Below are positions 51,979 through 62,700 of a DNA stretch of 64,000 bases, one piece after another. Under the pieces are notes generated by a model. That model ran no database searches and had not been told where the DNA came from. It saw only the letters and a program-made list of their open reading frames with translations. The stretch is from Phoenix dactylifera (lineage: Eukaryota > Streptophyta > Magnoliopsida > Arecales > Arecaceae), in assembly GCF_009389715.1 (NCBI RefSeq), contig NC_052404.1, positions 10,424,480 through 10,488,479 of the forward strand, read 5' to 3'. Position numbers and translations under genes: made by a program. Within the stretch, counting starts at the first letter, position 1, and every line of letters begins with the position of its first letter.

Positions 51979-52859
51979 GCAGAAGGAGGAGGATGGACTG
52001 AGCGATCCATGCCCCGAAAGCCAATCCCGCCGGCAAGGAGTACCACCAGTTCATCTAGATCCAGTCATACGTGCGCCCGACGGTGGGGGAGGTGCCGGTG
52101 AAGCTGTTCGCGCACATCGAGGCCAAGATGGCGGAGGTGGTTCCTCGGGCAGAGATAGTGAGGTCAAGGACTGAGTGGCGGAAGGCGAAGGCGGAGGAGG
52201 ACGACGCGAGAGGGGAGGTGGACACCTGTGCCGACAACTTCATCAACCGGTTCCGGCAGCAGCTCGAGTTTCAGCAACTCGACTCCATATAGGGTTGGGG
52301 ATCTTTTTTCCTTTTTTTGTTGGTAGAAATAGGGGAGACAAGAAACATCCTCAGATTGCATCGAGGATCTTTTTGTTGGTAATTTGTAAATGGAACCTCA
52401 CATGGGGTTGGGGATAAGGTTAGAGGATCTTTTGTGGTTTATTGTAACTTGAAAAAAAAAATCATTGATGCGAATATATATAATTTATTATAATTTGTGA
52501 AAAAAATCATTAGCACCAGATGAGATTATCTGTTCTTTTGTTGCGGCATCTCATTGATGGAGTTTGAAAAAGAAACATGTTTCCGGACTTGAAGTTTCTG
52601 AGCATGATCATACTGCTTCATCGATAACAGACTTTCAATTTTCGAAAGAATATTATATATGAGGTTGCTCGGCAAAGGCTGACGCTTATTAGTGTCGGTG
52701 GACTCCAAAATAGACCAACGCTTAAAGCATCTATATAACTTTCATTTTTTGCTAACGCTTTTGTGATGTTTTGAAAGCGTCGACGCCAAAATTATCGACA
52801 CTTATAAGCATCGATACATACTCTAAAAAGTGTCGAAAAAGACTTTTTTTTTAGTATTA
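51609..52859. mobile_element. CACTA (En/Spm-like) element carrying a gene fragment
   Basis: It starts CACTATAGAAAAAAGGGGC at 51612 and ends TTTTTTTTAGTA at 52856, an imperfect inverted copy. TTA at 51609-51611 and 52857-52859 gives the 3-bp target duplication of this superfamily. Both ends carry many subterminal repeats in both orientations of the type GACGCTTTTAAGCGTCG (for example near 51650, 51750, 51860, 52680, 52790). The centre (about 51990-52292) is GC-rich and gene-like, unlike the ends. No transposase is seen, so it is non-autonomous. The right terminal base change from G to A suggests decay. Confidence 0.72.
51998..52292 (+). pseudogene. Captured fragment of a DUF761-type gene inside the CACTA element
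   Basis: The plus frame ends in GEVDTCADNFINRFRQQLEF followed by QQLDSI and a stop. This is close to the C-terminal DUF761 motif of plant 'cotton fibre expressed' type proteins, which usually read ADDFINKFRQQLKLQRLDSI. Upstream in the same frame, KEYHQFI is followed by a stop and then a stretch containing PVKLFAHIEAKMAEVV and SRTEWRKAKAEEDDARG. There is no good ATG at its beginning. It looks like a host gene 3' exon picked up by the transposon. A GA-repeat 5' flank (51947-51980) and GC-rich codon use set it apart from the element ends. Confidence 0.6.
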
Positions 52860-55800
52860 TTAGAATAAAATATTATTTTTATAAGTTTGAATTGTATCTT
52901 TTGTAAAATAAAATAATTAACATTTTTTTACAATATTGATCATTGGATCACAACTTATATATTTTTTGAAGTTTTTTTATTTATCTGTATGAATTATCAA
53001 GTGGCTACTGCGCGGTCCAACGATCCCCACGTTATGTAATTAGAGAAAAGAAGAGGCCGAGAAGGGGTTAGGTTTAAGATTTTGGGCTTGCAGCTGAGTT
53101 GACGGTACTTCTACTATTGTCTTCCAGTCAGTTCGCCTACAGTTGTCCCCACTACCCTCTCGGCGTCGTTCTCATGACTAAATGCCCCCAACCCAGTCAA
53201 GGCCGCAAGGATCAGCTCACGTGATGCACAAGGGTTATGTTTTTAAAAAAAATATTTTTTTGTTGTAAGATGCACAAGGATGGCGAGGGAGGAAATTTTG
53301 TCAACGTGGCCGTAATCTGATCAGCCATCTTTCCTAGGTTTCGCAATATTTAAAGCAACAAAGTGCTCATACAACAACATATACTATAAATAAGTACGCC
53401 ATGATGGGACTTTTTCCTAAAACATTACCACCGACAAAAAAGGTTGGGAAAGATTCGCCCAACTTGCGTCTATTTTTGGCGCCTTATCCAATAGTGGTGT
53501 ACCTTTCTTTTAAATTTATCTATAAAAGATCTATCTATATTATGTCACTTTGGCATGACACGTTCGCCCATTCCCGGTCTCTAGATTAGGGTTCTTAGCC
53601 GGACTAGGCGCACGTACACCCATTCCCGTAGCCCACGACATTGCGGTTCTTTTGCGGAAGGTGATACGGCCAGGTAGAGAATCTCACAACCTTGGCCCGG
53701 AAGTGTATATTTTTCACCGCAAAAGATTGTGCGTATCTACTGAGATGATGCATAGATTCTGATTATATGTTTTGCTTGAACGAATGATTGATTTTTTTTT
53801 TTTAGGATATCAATTGTTGAATCATATTCTGCATAGATGTCGTAGTATTATAGATTTTTTTTTTTTTATTCATCTATATGTACAAACCTAGCTTGTAATA
53901 AAAATATTGTCCCAAAAAAATAAATATTTTTTTAGATCTTTCTTATTTTATTTTATGGATAACCATAATTCCTAGGCTTAGTGATTATCTTTTTGTATTT
54001 AGAAAATGAGCTTTCTTGACATCAATTTCTTTTGTGCACCCTCAGAGAAATTGGAAGTGGACATGGGACTCATGGGTTATGCCCCTTTAGGAACGGATTA
54101 CTGCTGCTTACGTGTATAACTTTGGGTTGTCTTGATTCTTTAGGTATATTACAGCTGTTTGGGTAATTTTTTTTCCCTTTTATTGTTTTTCGAATCGCAA
54201 TCAAATTTTATGACATTAAACTCTTCAAGTACATTCTGCATTAACAGGTAAAAGAAATAATAGAACTAGCATGGGATACAACATAGTTGGTCCTTCTAAG
54301 GTGATTTACAATTAGTGGATATTTTGCGGTTGTTAATATAACCAGTTCAATGCACCCCTACTTCATTAATGCCAATGCATGTGCCCATGTATGAATGCTA
54401 TATCCATATCTGTTTATATATAGATATTTTTATTCCTGAAACATGTTTGAAACTGCAATATCATGCAATTCTTAAAAGATTCTAGTGCTTCTATTTTTCA
54501 TATTGTAATATTCATATTATCATAGAATGCTTGTATGATATACTAAAATAATATTATCATTTTATTATATTATATCTAATATTATTATAACATAATAATA
54601 TTGTAAAAATATTGCTATACTAATAACTAATTTCGAGCTTATTATTTATCATATTATTTAGGTTAAACATCACAATGAATAATGTATAAATTAGAAATAC
54701 TTTATAACAACAATTTTTTATTATACAAATAATTAAACAATTAAAAGTACTTTCTAATGAAATAGATGTTAAGGTTTCGGAGCATAATGACCAAACAATA
54801 AATAGTAAAAGCTCTCCTGTCCAAAGCTCCAAAGGCAACAAAACTCTGTTGCCTACAATAATACCAGTTGGGATCCGCGTCTCGGAGTCATCTCGAACAG
54901 CGCTATCATCTTATGGGATACCAAGTTCCAGGAGCAGTCGCTGCCGTCTTCAAGCCCCGAGACATGGGCCGAATTTTGCCGGCGGTCGGAGACCGCGGCT
55001 CCCCTGCCACCAAGCAATTAATCGTCAGCCGACAACGGCCGCATGGGCATCGCCTCGCCGTCGACACCAAACTCTGTGGGTCGCAGAAGGTGCAAAAAGG
55101 AAGCATATTCCAACGCGCACGCGCGCGAGAGTCCCATCAGAGAATGAACAGAGCCGGGGAGGAAAAGGAACATCCTCGCCCGACCCCCATTGTAGATGAA
55201 TACCTTGATGCAGCCATGGCCGCTCGCCGGAAAGTGCGATTAACCCCATCGGCCGCCTGCTTTGATGCATGAAAACCAGGCCACTTCTCCTTGCCCTGTC
55301 GCTTTGATCCGGGGTGAGTCTCCCACCGGCCAAGCACAGCCCTTCTCGCCGCTCATGTTAAACCCATCCCATGCACTGGACTCGCACCAGAAGGTGCCCT
55401 CATGGATCATGTGATGCTTTTACTCCTAACTCTAATTTTTTAACAAAAAAAATCATCTGAGCGAGCGATATCCACAGCTTTGGAAGCGGAGATAGGGAAA
55501 GAAACGTCGGAAGATTCGGAGGGGTCGTGGGTTGCACGTTTAGCCTTCTGAATGGATGAAAGCACGGGTGTGGGCCAGCGGAAATAGTCGGCAGAGGGCC
55601 GGGATAGTGCTCATATTCCGGGTTTCTTGCCATAACCGGAATAAAGGTAATACGAGGGGGGAGAGAGAGAGAGAGAGAGAGAGAAGGGGCGTTCGATATT
55701 GAGATGGGGTACCGCCGGGGGAAAGGATCGGTTGGGGAGGGTCCTGATCGCAGTGGGTGGGGGTTGGAAAACCTTCTTATCTTTATTCCTTTCTCGTGTC

Positions 55801-56822
55801 CCCAACTGCCCTGGTAAGTCTTCAAAGCAATGGTCCGGATTCTATCCGGTTTTGTTATTCTTCTCTTCCTATATTAGGATGGATGTTGCCTTTGTTGGGT
55901 AGGTTGATGCTGATCAGATATGCTACGACTTTAACTGGATTTTTCTTGGGCCGTGACAAAATAGTTTAGATAGTTTCTTTTTTCAGCTTGATTTTTTTTT
56001 TTAAAAAATGCATGGTCTAAATTAGTTGCTTTCACTTAGATGCATATGTAGTTTTCTTTTCTTTTACTTGTTAGTGAAATAATTTCTTTTTTTTGACGGA
56101 TGATGGAGAACATAAATAACCCTACATTTTTAGTGTTGTTTTTCTCTTGCTTTTAGGTTGGACCCTAGTAGATCGCTTCATCGGAGCATGTCCACAATCG
56201 ATCGTGCGCACCACCCATTCTATGAATTATATCTAATAAAAGTTTGTCAAGCAACTAGACTATCTTGACAAAAAAATTTGGTTATTGCTTTCACTATCAT
56301 TAAATTTTACTATAAAGTTTTGATTTGCAATAAAAACATTCAAAGAGATTTACGTTAGGAGCTTCTACTAACATTACACGAGCAAAAAGAGATACAATTA
56401 AAGAATGCTGACCTAGATGGTTTCTAAAACTACTGAGACTAGTTGTTAGCTTAATTAATTCGAGCTGAATCTGAAATGAAGGGAGCCATTTTGGATGTTT
56501 TCATTATGCTATTTGATTTTAGGAAAAATCCACTGGTGTGCTACAAGCGGCTAGAAAAGCTGTTGAGACCTATTTCAGGTGTTGTCAAGTTGTAATTCGT
56601 GGAACCATGAGTATTTATCAAATGACTTTTCTGGCCTCTTTCAAATTTAATAGTTTCTCTCATGCCCTTTTGTTCTTCTCCCGCTTCTCCCTCGTCTGTC
56701 TCCTTGATTTGGTGCACAACCACCAAAACCCTTCACAATGTGACTGTCATCGTCCTTCCTTTTAGTCGTCTAATTCATGAGTGCCTAGCTTCTCCTCATC
56801 TAATTGCTCAAGTTTAGCTATA
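52860..56822. other. Intergenic region, no firm gene
   Basis: AT-rich, with a GC-rich island at about 54860-55380 that has open frames on both strands but no recognisable protein. It also holds a (GA)n tract at about 55661-55684. The island and the GA/CT-rich 55400-55830 stretch could be a promoter or exon of an unseen gene, or retroelement leader debris. I cannot decide. No RNA gene is seen. Confidence 0.4.
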
Positions 56823-57298
56823 GGGCTCGTTTGGTTCGCAGAAGCATTTTTCCTCGTAGGAATATGATTTCTGGGAAATAAATTCATAGGAAGAGAATGC
56901 CTAGGAAAGTACTTTTGGCATGTTTGGTTGACCATGGAAAAGTGATAAATTTCCAAAGTGCTTATGTTTGGTTGGCCATCCACTTTCCTTGGAAAGTTAT
57001 GTATAATTTCTATTATGCCCTTAATAAAAATTAGGTTTTTAATGCATCTTTAATGCTGAATTGTCTTTTTGGAAAAAAATAAAAATAAAGTGATTTCCGC
57101 CTCATGGAAAAGTAACTTTCCCATGTTTCTCATGGGAAAGATTTTTTCATGAAATGTGGGAATCATATTCCCATGGGAATACAACTTTTCCATGTCTCTT
57201 TTTTGAAAACTCCAACCAAATAAGAGCTAGGCATCTCATTACTTTCTCGTTGACCATACTTTCCCCCCTTCTTTTCCCGCGAACCAAACGAGCCCATA
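56820..57298. mobile_element. Harbinger/Tourist-like MITE, 473 bp
   Basis: Inverted ends GGGCTCGTTTGGTTCGC (56823 on) and its reverse complement GCGAACCAAACGAGCCC (ending 57295) match perfectly over 17 bases. ATA on both sides (56820-56822 and 57296-57298) is a 3-bp target duplication. The inside is rich in GGAAA/TTTCC and CATGGGAA-type motifs and has no coding capacity. The end sequence is of the widespread plant GGGCTCGTTTGGTT kind. Perfect ends suggest a relatively recent insertion. Confidence 0.88.
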
Positions 57299-59100
57299 GT
57301 GTCTCCATCTTCAGTACTAAGAGTCTCCTTTATCCTAACCAATCCCACTATGACCCATCTCGAAGTTTGGAATTATTGCCTACCCTTGCTTTGCTAAAAA
57401 GATTGATATCAACAAAAAAATATCACAGGGTGGTAGCTCAAAATGCTACCTACATTTGTTGGACTAAAGAATGGTGTACCTAGAAATTGCTATTTGTGAT
57501 ATAAAACAATAAATCAAAATTAAAAGCTTGATATTTATGACATTTTTTTTGAATCAATTTGTAGAAAGCTTGCTGGATCGAGGCGTGTGATGCATGTTGC
57601 CCTAAAAATGTAATTCACTCCCTATATGGAGGTTTGTGGTGATCTCATCTTCACGGTACAATAATCCGGCTCAGTTCGATTCTCATTTAACGAGTATAAT
57701 TATTGGGAAAAAAAATTGGGCAATGAAGAAGAAAAGAATTCTCTGTTTCTACCGAGAAATAGAAAACCGAGAAAACAATGAGTGATGTGAGTGAGAGCTG
57801 GATTCGGAGATCGAGTATTCCAAGATGCTAAATTCGGAGTTTATTTATAAACTCTGTTCAGTGATCGATAAAATACCGTATTTCTAAGATATGCGATGCT
57901 TTGGAAATATCTGATTTTATTTGGAAAGCAATTTTTTTATTTCCAAAGAGTCGCAGTTTTTTTTAAAAAAGGTGTGCGGCAAAGAGTTATTTTAAAATAT
58001 TAAAACCATCTAAAATACAAAGAGTAAGAAAAAATTAAATTAATTTTAAATTAAAACTCCCATATATTTTACCAATAAAATAATATGTTTTTGACGCCAA
58101 TACCGCTTGTTCTTATATTGTACACATTGATGCATCCTAGTTTCTAAGTTAAACCACTCTAAATATGGTAGCAGGCTAAAGTAACATCACTATATATTCA
58201 CACTCCTCACATTTGTTTCTCAAAAGAATCCATGACGACATTAAAATTCTCTTTGGTAACAACTTTTTGGGCTACCATTTATCATTTATGTAATATAATA
58301 TGTATTCACAATTCAATAAGGTGCATCCCATGTTACTATCCCATCAGTTTTTGTGATTTGTAATTTGTTTGTTTGTTTCTTCACCTCATTGAAGAGGCGG
58401 CGCTTCATGTTCATACCATTTCACCAATAAAATAGCGTGGTCGGCCCGCCATTGGCCCCATCATCATTATTGGTCATTTTAATTCCAATAATGTAGCTTT
58501 CTCATGCCCAAAATGGAAAACTGAAGCTCGTTTCTCACACACAGCAGAGAACTTTAATTAATGGATAATTAATTGAACTAATAACACTAGAAATTAAAGC
58601 AAGTTTTGGAAGGCGTATTGATTGGGTCGTCTTTTTCGCCGTGCATAATTTTAAGGAGTTTTTTCAGACTGTGCAGTCTTCCGTTTTTTTTTTTTTTTTT
58701 TTTTTGCTCTGTGTTATTTATTTGATGCTGATATAGCTGAGTGTACTTATGGTAGGATTATGTGAGCAGCAGATTAAAAAAAATAAAACCCAAGGCGAGC
58801 AAATATAATCCATGGCCGGGACGTGTACGGCTCATGGCCTCTCGTTCCCACGAGGTGCTCGCGCTCAATAAAGAAATCCACTCCCCATCGAATCAACAAA
58901 AGAAGGAAGGAAAAAAAAAAAAGTCCCTCCCATCCCACGGATGTCACCTACACCGTCCCCCGTCCGTCCGATTCGATCAGACGGTCCGGAATAATGGACC
59001 TATCAGACGGTCCCCGATATTTTCTCCGTCCGGACGGTAAAACCGGGATACCGGCCACTGGCGGTAGCCGTACTGCACAACTTATTTCCGATGCCTTCGT
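57299..59100. other. Upstream intergenic region of the AP2-like gene
   Basis: AT-rich with a 20-base-class T-run near 58686-58706. From about 58790 GC content rises and repeated TCAGACGGTCC/CCGTCCG-type blocks (58925-59035) appear. These may be promoter elements of the AP2-like gene, whose TATA box follows. No other gene is supported. Confidence 0.45.
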
Positions 59101-59104
59101 TTCT

Positions 59105-59112
59105 ATATATAC
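59105..59112 (+). promoter_or_regulatory. Probable TATA box of the AP2-like gene
   Basis: TATATATA stands about 690 bases before the start codon and at the rise to GC-rich leader-like sequence with CT-rich tracts. The long 5' leader contains an upstream ATG at 59271 (frame open to about 59406) and a possible 5'-UTR intron donor (TCAGTAAGA near 59261). Both are inferences. Confidence 0.45.
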
Positions 59113-59798
59113 TCATATTTTAGGAAGGCCATTTGATCCATGGTGCCTGTGCTGTTCGGCTCGTCGCACGTCCAATCACGTGCCTTTCCTTCCCGTTCTC
59201 TTCGTTTCTCCTCCGCCGCCCGCGGCCGCTGGAACCTTCTCTCCGCCGCTGCCCACTCATCAGTAAGAAGCATGCGATTCCTCCGAGGTTTCTCCTCCTT
59301 CTCCTCCTCTGCTCTCGTTGTTATTAATTTTCTTTTATCTTTTCTTGGAGATCGAATCCCAAATGACCATGGGCTTCTCTTTGTTTCTTGCTTTGTTTCT
59401 GATTAAGGATTCCCGCTCGGATCTAATATCGAGGGTTTTGTGTCCGTTTTGTTAGTTCTCGATCTCTACTCTCTAGCTGGGAGATAAGAGGCCGGAAAGA
59501 ACGAAGGAGGGAAGGAGGAGACCCAAAGAGAGAGAGAGAGAGAGAGAGAGCGGAGACCATCTGGTGCATGTGTTGGAAGATCTGGAATCATCGCCGGCGG
59601 TGAAGTGGGAAGCCAAATGTTCCGCAAGAACGACTCCGCCTTGTCCTGCTTCTACCTCTACTTGCTCTGGCTCTTCTTCCGCAAGTAGGCGACAAGCGAA
59701 ACCCTACCCGAGAAGAGAGGATTTCGGAGGAGAGGGCAGAATTTGATCGGATTCTTGAGAAATCGAAGTCTTGGTTGCGATCGGATTCTTGAGGAAGG

Positions 59799-62700
59799 AT
59801 GATGATGCTGGATCTTAACCTTGCGTCTTCCGGCGAGTTGTCGGCTTTTAAGGAGAAGCCGCTCCCCGATGAGGACTCTGGGACCTCCAACTCCTCCGTT
59901 CTCAATGCTGAGGCCTCCAGCAACGCCCGCAATGACGACTCCTGCTCTGCCAGGCCGGCCGCCGGCTTCCAGTTCGGCATCCTGAAGCGCTCCGCGTCTG
60001 CGGTAAGAGGGAACGAGGTGGAAGAGGAGATCGAGGGGAGTGGAAATGATGTCTCGCTGGAGTCCAGCTTCCTCACCAGGCAGCTCTTTCCTCCGGCTTC
60101 ACCAGCGGTTCCAGAATGGCCCCAGCTACCGGCGGTAGCGGCATCTTCGTCCGCATCATCCAGGCAGCATTGGTTGGATCTCCGCTTCAGCCAGTCCGAC
60201 GTTCCAGCGGATGTCAGGGTTTTGCCGCAGCGGCAGCAACAGCATGTCAAGAAGAGCAGAAGGGGGCCACGCTCTCGGAGCTCTCAGTACCGGGGAGTCA
60301 CGTTCTACCGGAGGACCGGGAGATGGGAATCTCACATCTGGTTGATTCGCTATATTTCTTCAATTTTGTGATTGTTTTTTCTTTTGTTTTTTTGGTTCCG
60401 GTTATGATTTATCAAAAATTTGTTGTTTGAAAATTATGCAGGGATTGTGGGAAACAGGTTTATTTGGGTAAGTTAATTCGGGCAATTCTGTTTTAATGAT
60501 CGGGTATTTGTTTGCCTGCTCATCTGATATCCTCTGATATCATATGTTTTTTAATGGCTTGGATTTTGTAGGAGGTTTCGACACTGCTCAAGCTGCAGCC
60601 AGGTTGAAACTGAGTTCTGTTTATGTTGAGCCCTGTTGCTATTCGTCTTTTCCTGGTTAGTCAAAATTTAATTTGGAAAAATCGTGTTCTAATTGCAGGG
60701 CTTATGATCGAGCTGCGATTAAGTTTCGAGGAGTTGACGCTGACATAAATTTCAATCTTAGTGACTACGAGGAAGATCTGAAACAGCAGGTGATCAAGCA
60801 CCTGAAATTTATTGAGATAGTTTGTCCTGTAGGAGGATTCTGGCTTATCTACTCTGGATTCTTCTTGCTGATCAGATGAGGAATCTTACGAAGGAGGAAT
60901 TCGTGCACATACTGCGTCGCCAGAGCACCGGGTTCTCGAGGGGAAGCTCAAAATACAGAGGGGTCACCCTTCACAAGTGCGGCCGCTGGGAGGCTCGCAT
61001 GGGGCAATTCCTTGGAAAGAAGTGAGCAATCCTTTCTTTATGCTTTGTTTTCTAGTTTGTTCCGTTTCCTCCTTGGAATCAGCCTGAGATTTTGCTCTTG
61101 CATGTGATTCCTTGCTGATAATATATTGGGTCTCGAAGCTTGAGATCCATGGTTCTATCTGTTTGGTGAAAGCACCTTAAGCTGTATGACTAGATATGTT
61201 AACTGTCCTGGTTCTTAGACAAATGAAAAAGAACGTGGAGACCCAGTCTTCACCGATTGAGAATGCAATACTTGGGTGCAGGTACATATATCTTGGGCTA
61301 TTCGACAGCGAAATAGAAGCTGCAAGGTCTTATTGAGCATGGGATTTTTCCAGTGCTGACAATGAATCTCTTTGCTTACTGTTAACTTCAACAGGGCTCC
61401 ATTCCAACATGAATCTCTTTTTTTTCCTATTCCTTTTTGTTTTTTTAAATATCAGGGCTTATGACAAGGCAGCTATAAAATGTAATGGAAGGGATGCTGT
61501 TACCAATTTTGAGCCCGGTGCCTATAAAGGAGAACTGCTTACTGAGGCTAACAGTGAAGGTATCATCTGCAAATTGCAATCTCTTTCTTTATGTGCTTTG
61601 GAGTTAGAGGTTGTTATATTCATTCATGAAGATTAATTAATCAACTGTGGTGAATTGATTTGTTGATTGTGGATCTTTTTGACATAGCCACCGGCCATGA
61701 TATTGATCTGAACTTGAGGATTTCTCAACCTGTTGCCCATAGTCCAAAGAGGGATCACAATTCAGTAGGCATCCAATTCCACTATGGCTTGCTTGAATCT
61801 TCTGACGCCAAAAAAGCAACGGTAATTAATTTGCTACAATCATATTTTATCTTTTATTTAGTTATCTCTTCTCACATTTGGAGAAAGTGAGAATCTCTTT
61901 GCTCTCTTCCATAAAACATGTGTTTGTAGAACGGCGTGCTACCTAGAGTTAGATCGACCGTGCCAAAAGCAGGATCCGGAACAAACATCATATAAATCAA
62001 GCAAAAATAGTAGAACAAAAAATTTGGGAGAGAAAAAAATAAATTTGTTCCAAAGAAAATAAAAATTGAAACAAAGAGTTCAACTCCCTTACCTCACCAA
62101 AAATAATTCTCTCCAAGTTTTCGCATAACTTTCTCCCTCTATTTATGAAACCACACACTCTCTTCTACTGCAAGGCAAACAAAAACATTAATATTCCGCT
62201 TCAACTAATAAACAAATTTAAGTATATCAAGCTTAAGGCTCAACCTAACTAAAATAGCCAGCACTAAAAAGACAAACTATTCTAACTAGAGTTAGAATAA
62301 AAAATAAAGATAAACTAGGAATGGAATCCTCGAACAAAAAGGATAAGAAATGGACTTCCAACATTATTTGATTGAGATGCTCATTCCTCACTTCATTTGC
62401 ATTCAGTTTTTCTCAACCAATATTGTCATCTTGCTATGTTATTTTTTATTTTCAAAGATTAAGAAGTTAGGAGACTCTGTAATGTACAACCAGTGTCCTA
62501 TTACCTTACTGTTTTTTGTGCCTCGCCGCTAGCTTATTTGTTGGATACCTACAAATGCCTGTCTTTGATTTATAAAAGCTAATGGACCTATTTAATACCA
62601 GAAAGCTGTTTGATAACTAATAATACGGACTTCTCGTTGTCTTTATCTTCTACTATAGATTGATAGCCCTTCTTCCCTGTTGGCTGGTCAGCCGCATCAT

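Noticed and set aside
54849-55337. GC-rich open frames on both strands in the 55-kb island
   Set aside because: Arg/Ser/Pro-rich translations without domain; equally open on both strands; no clear exon borders.
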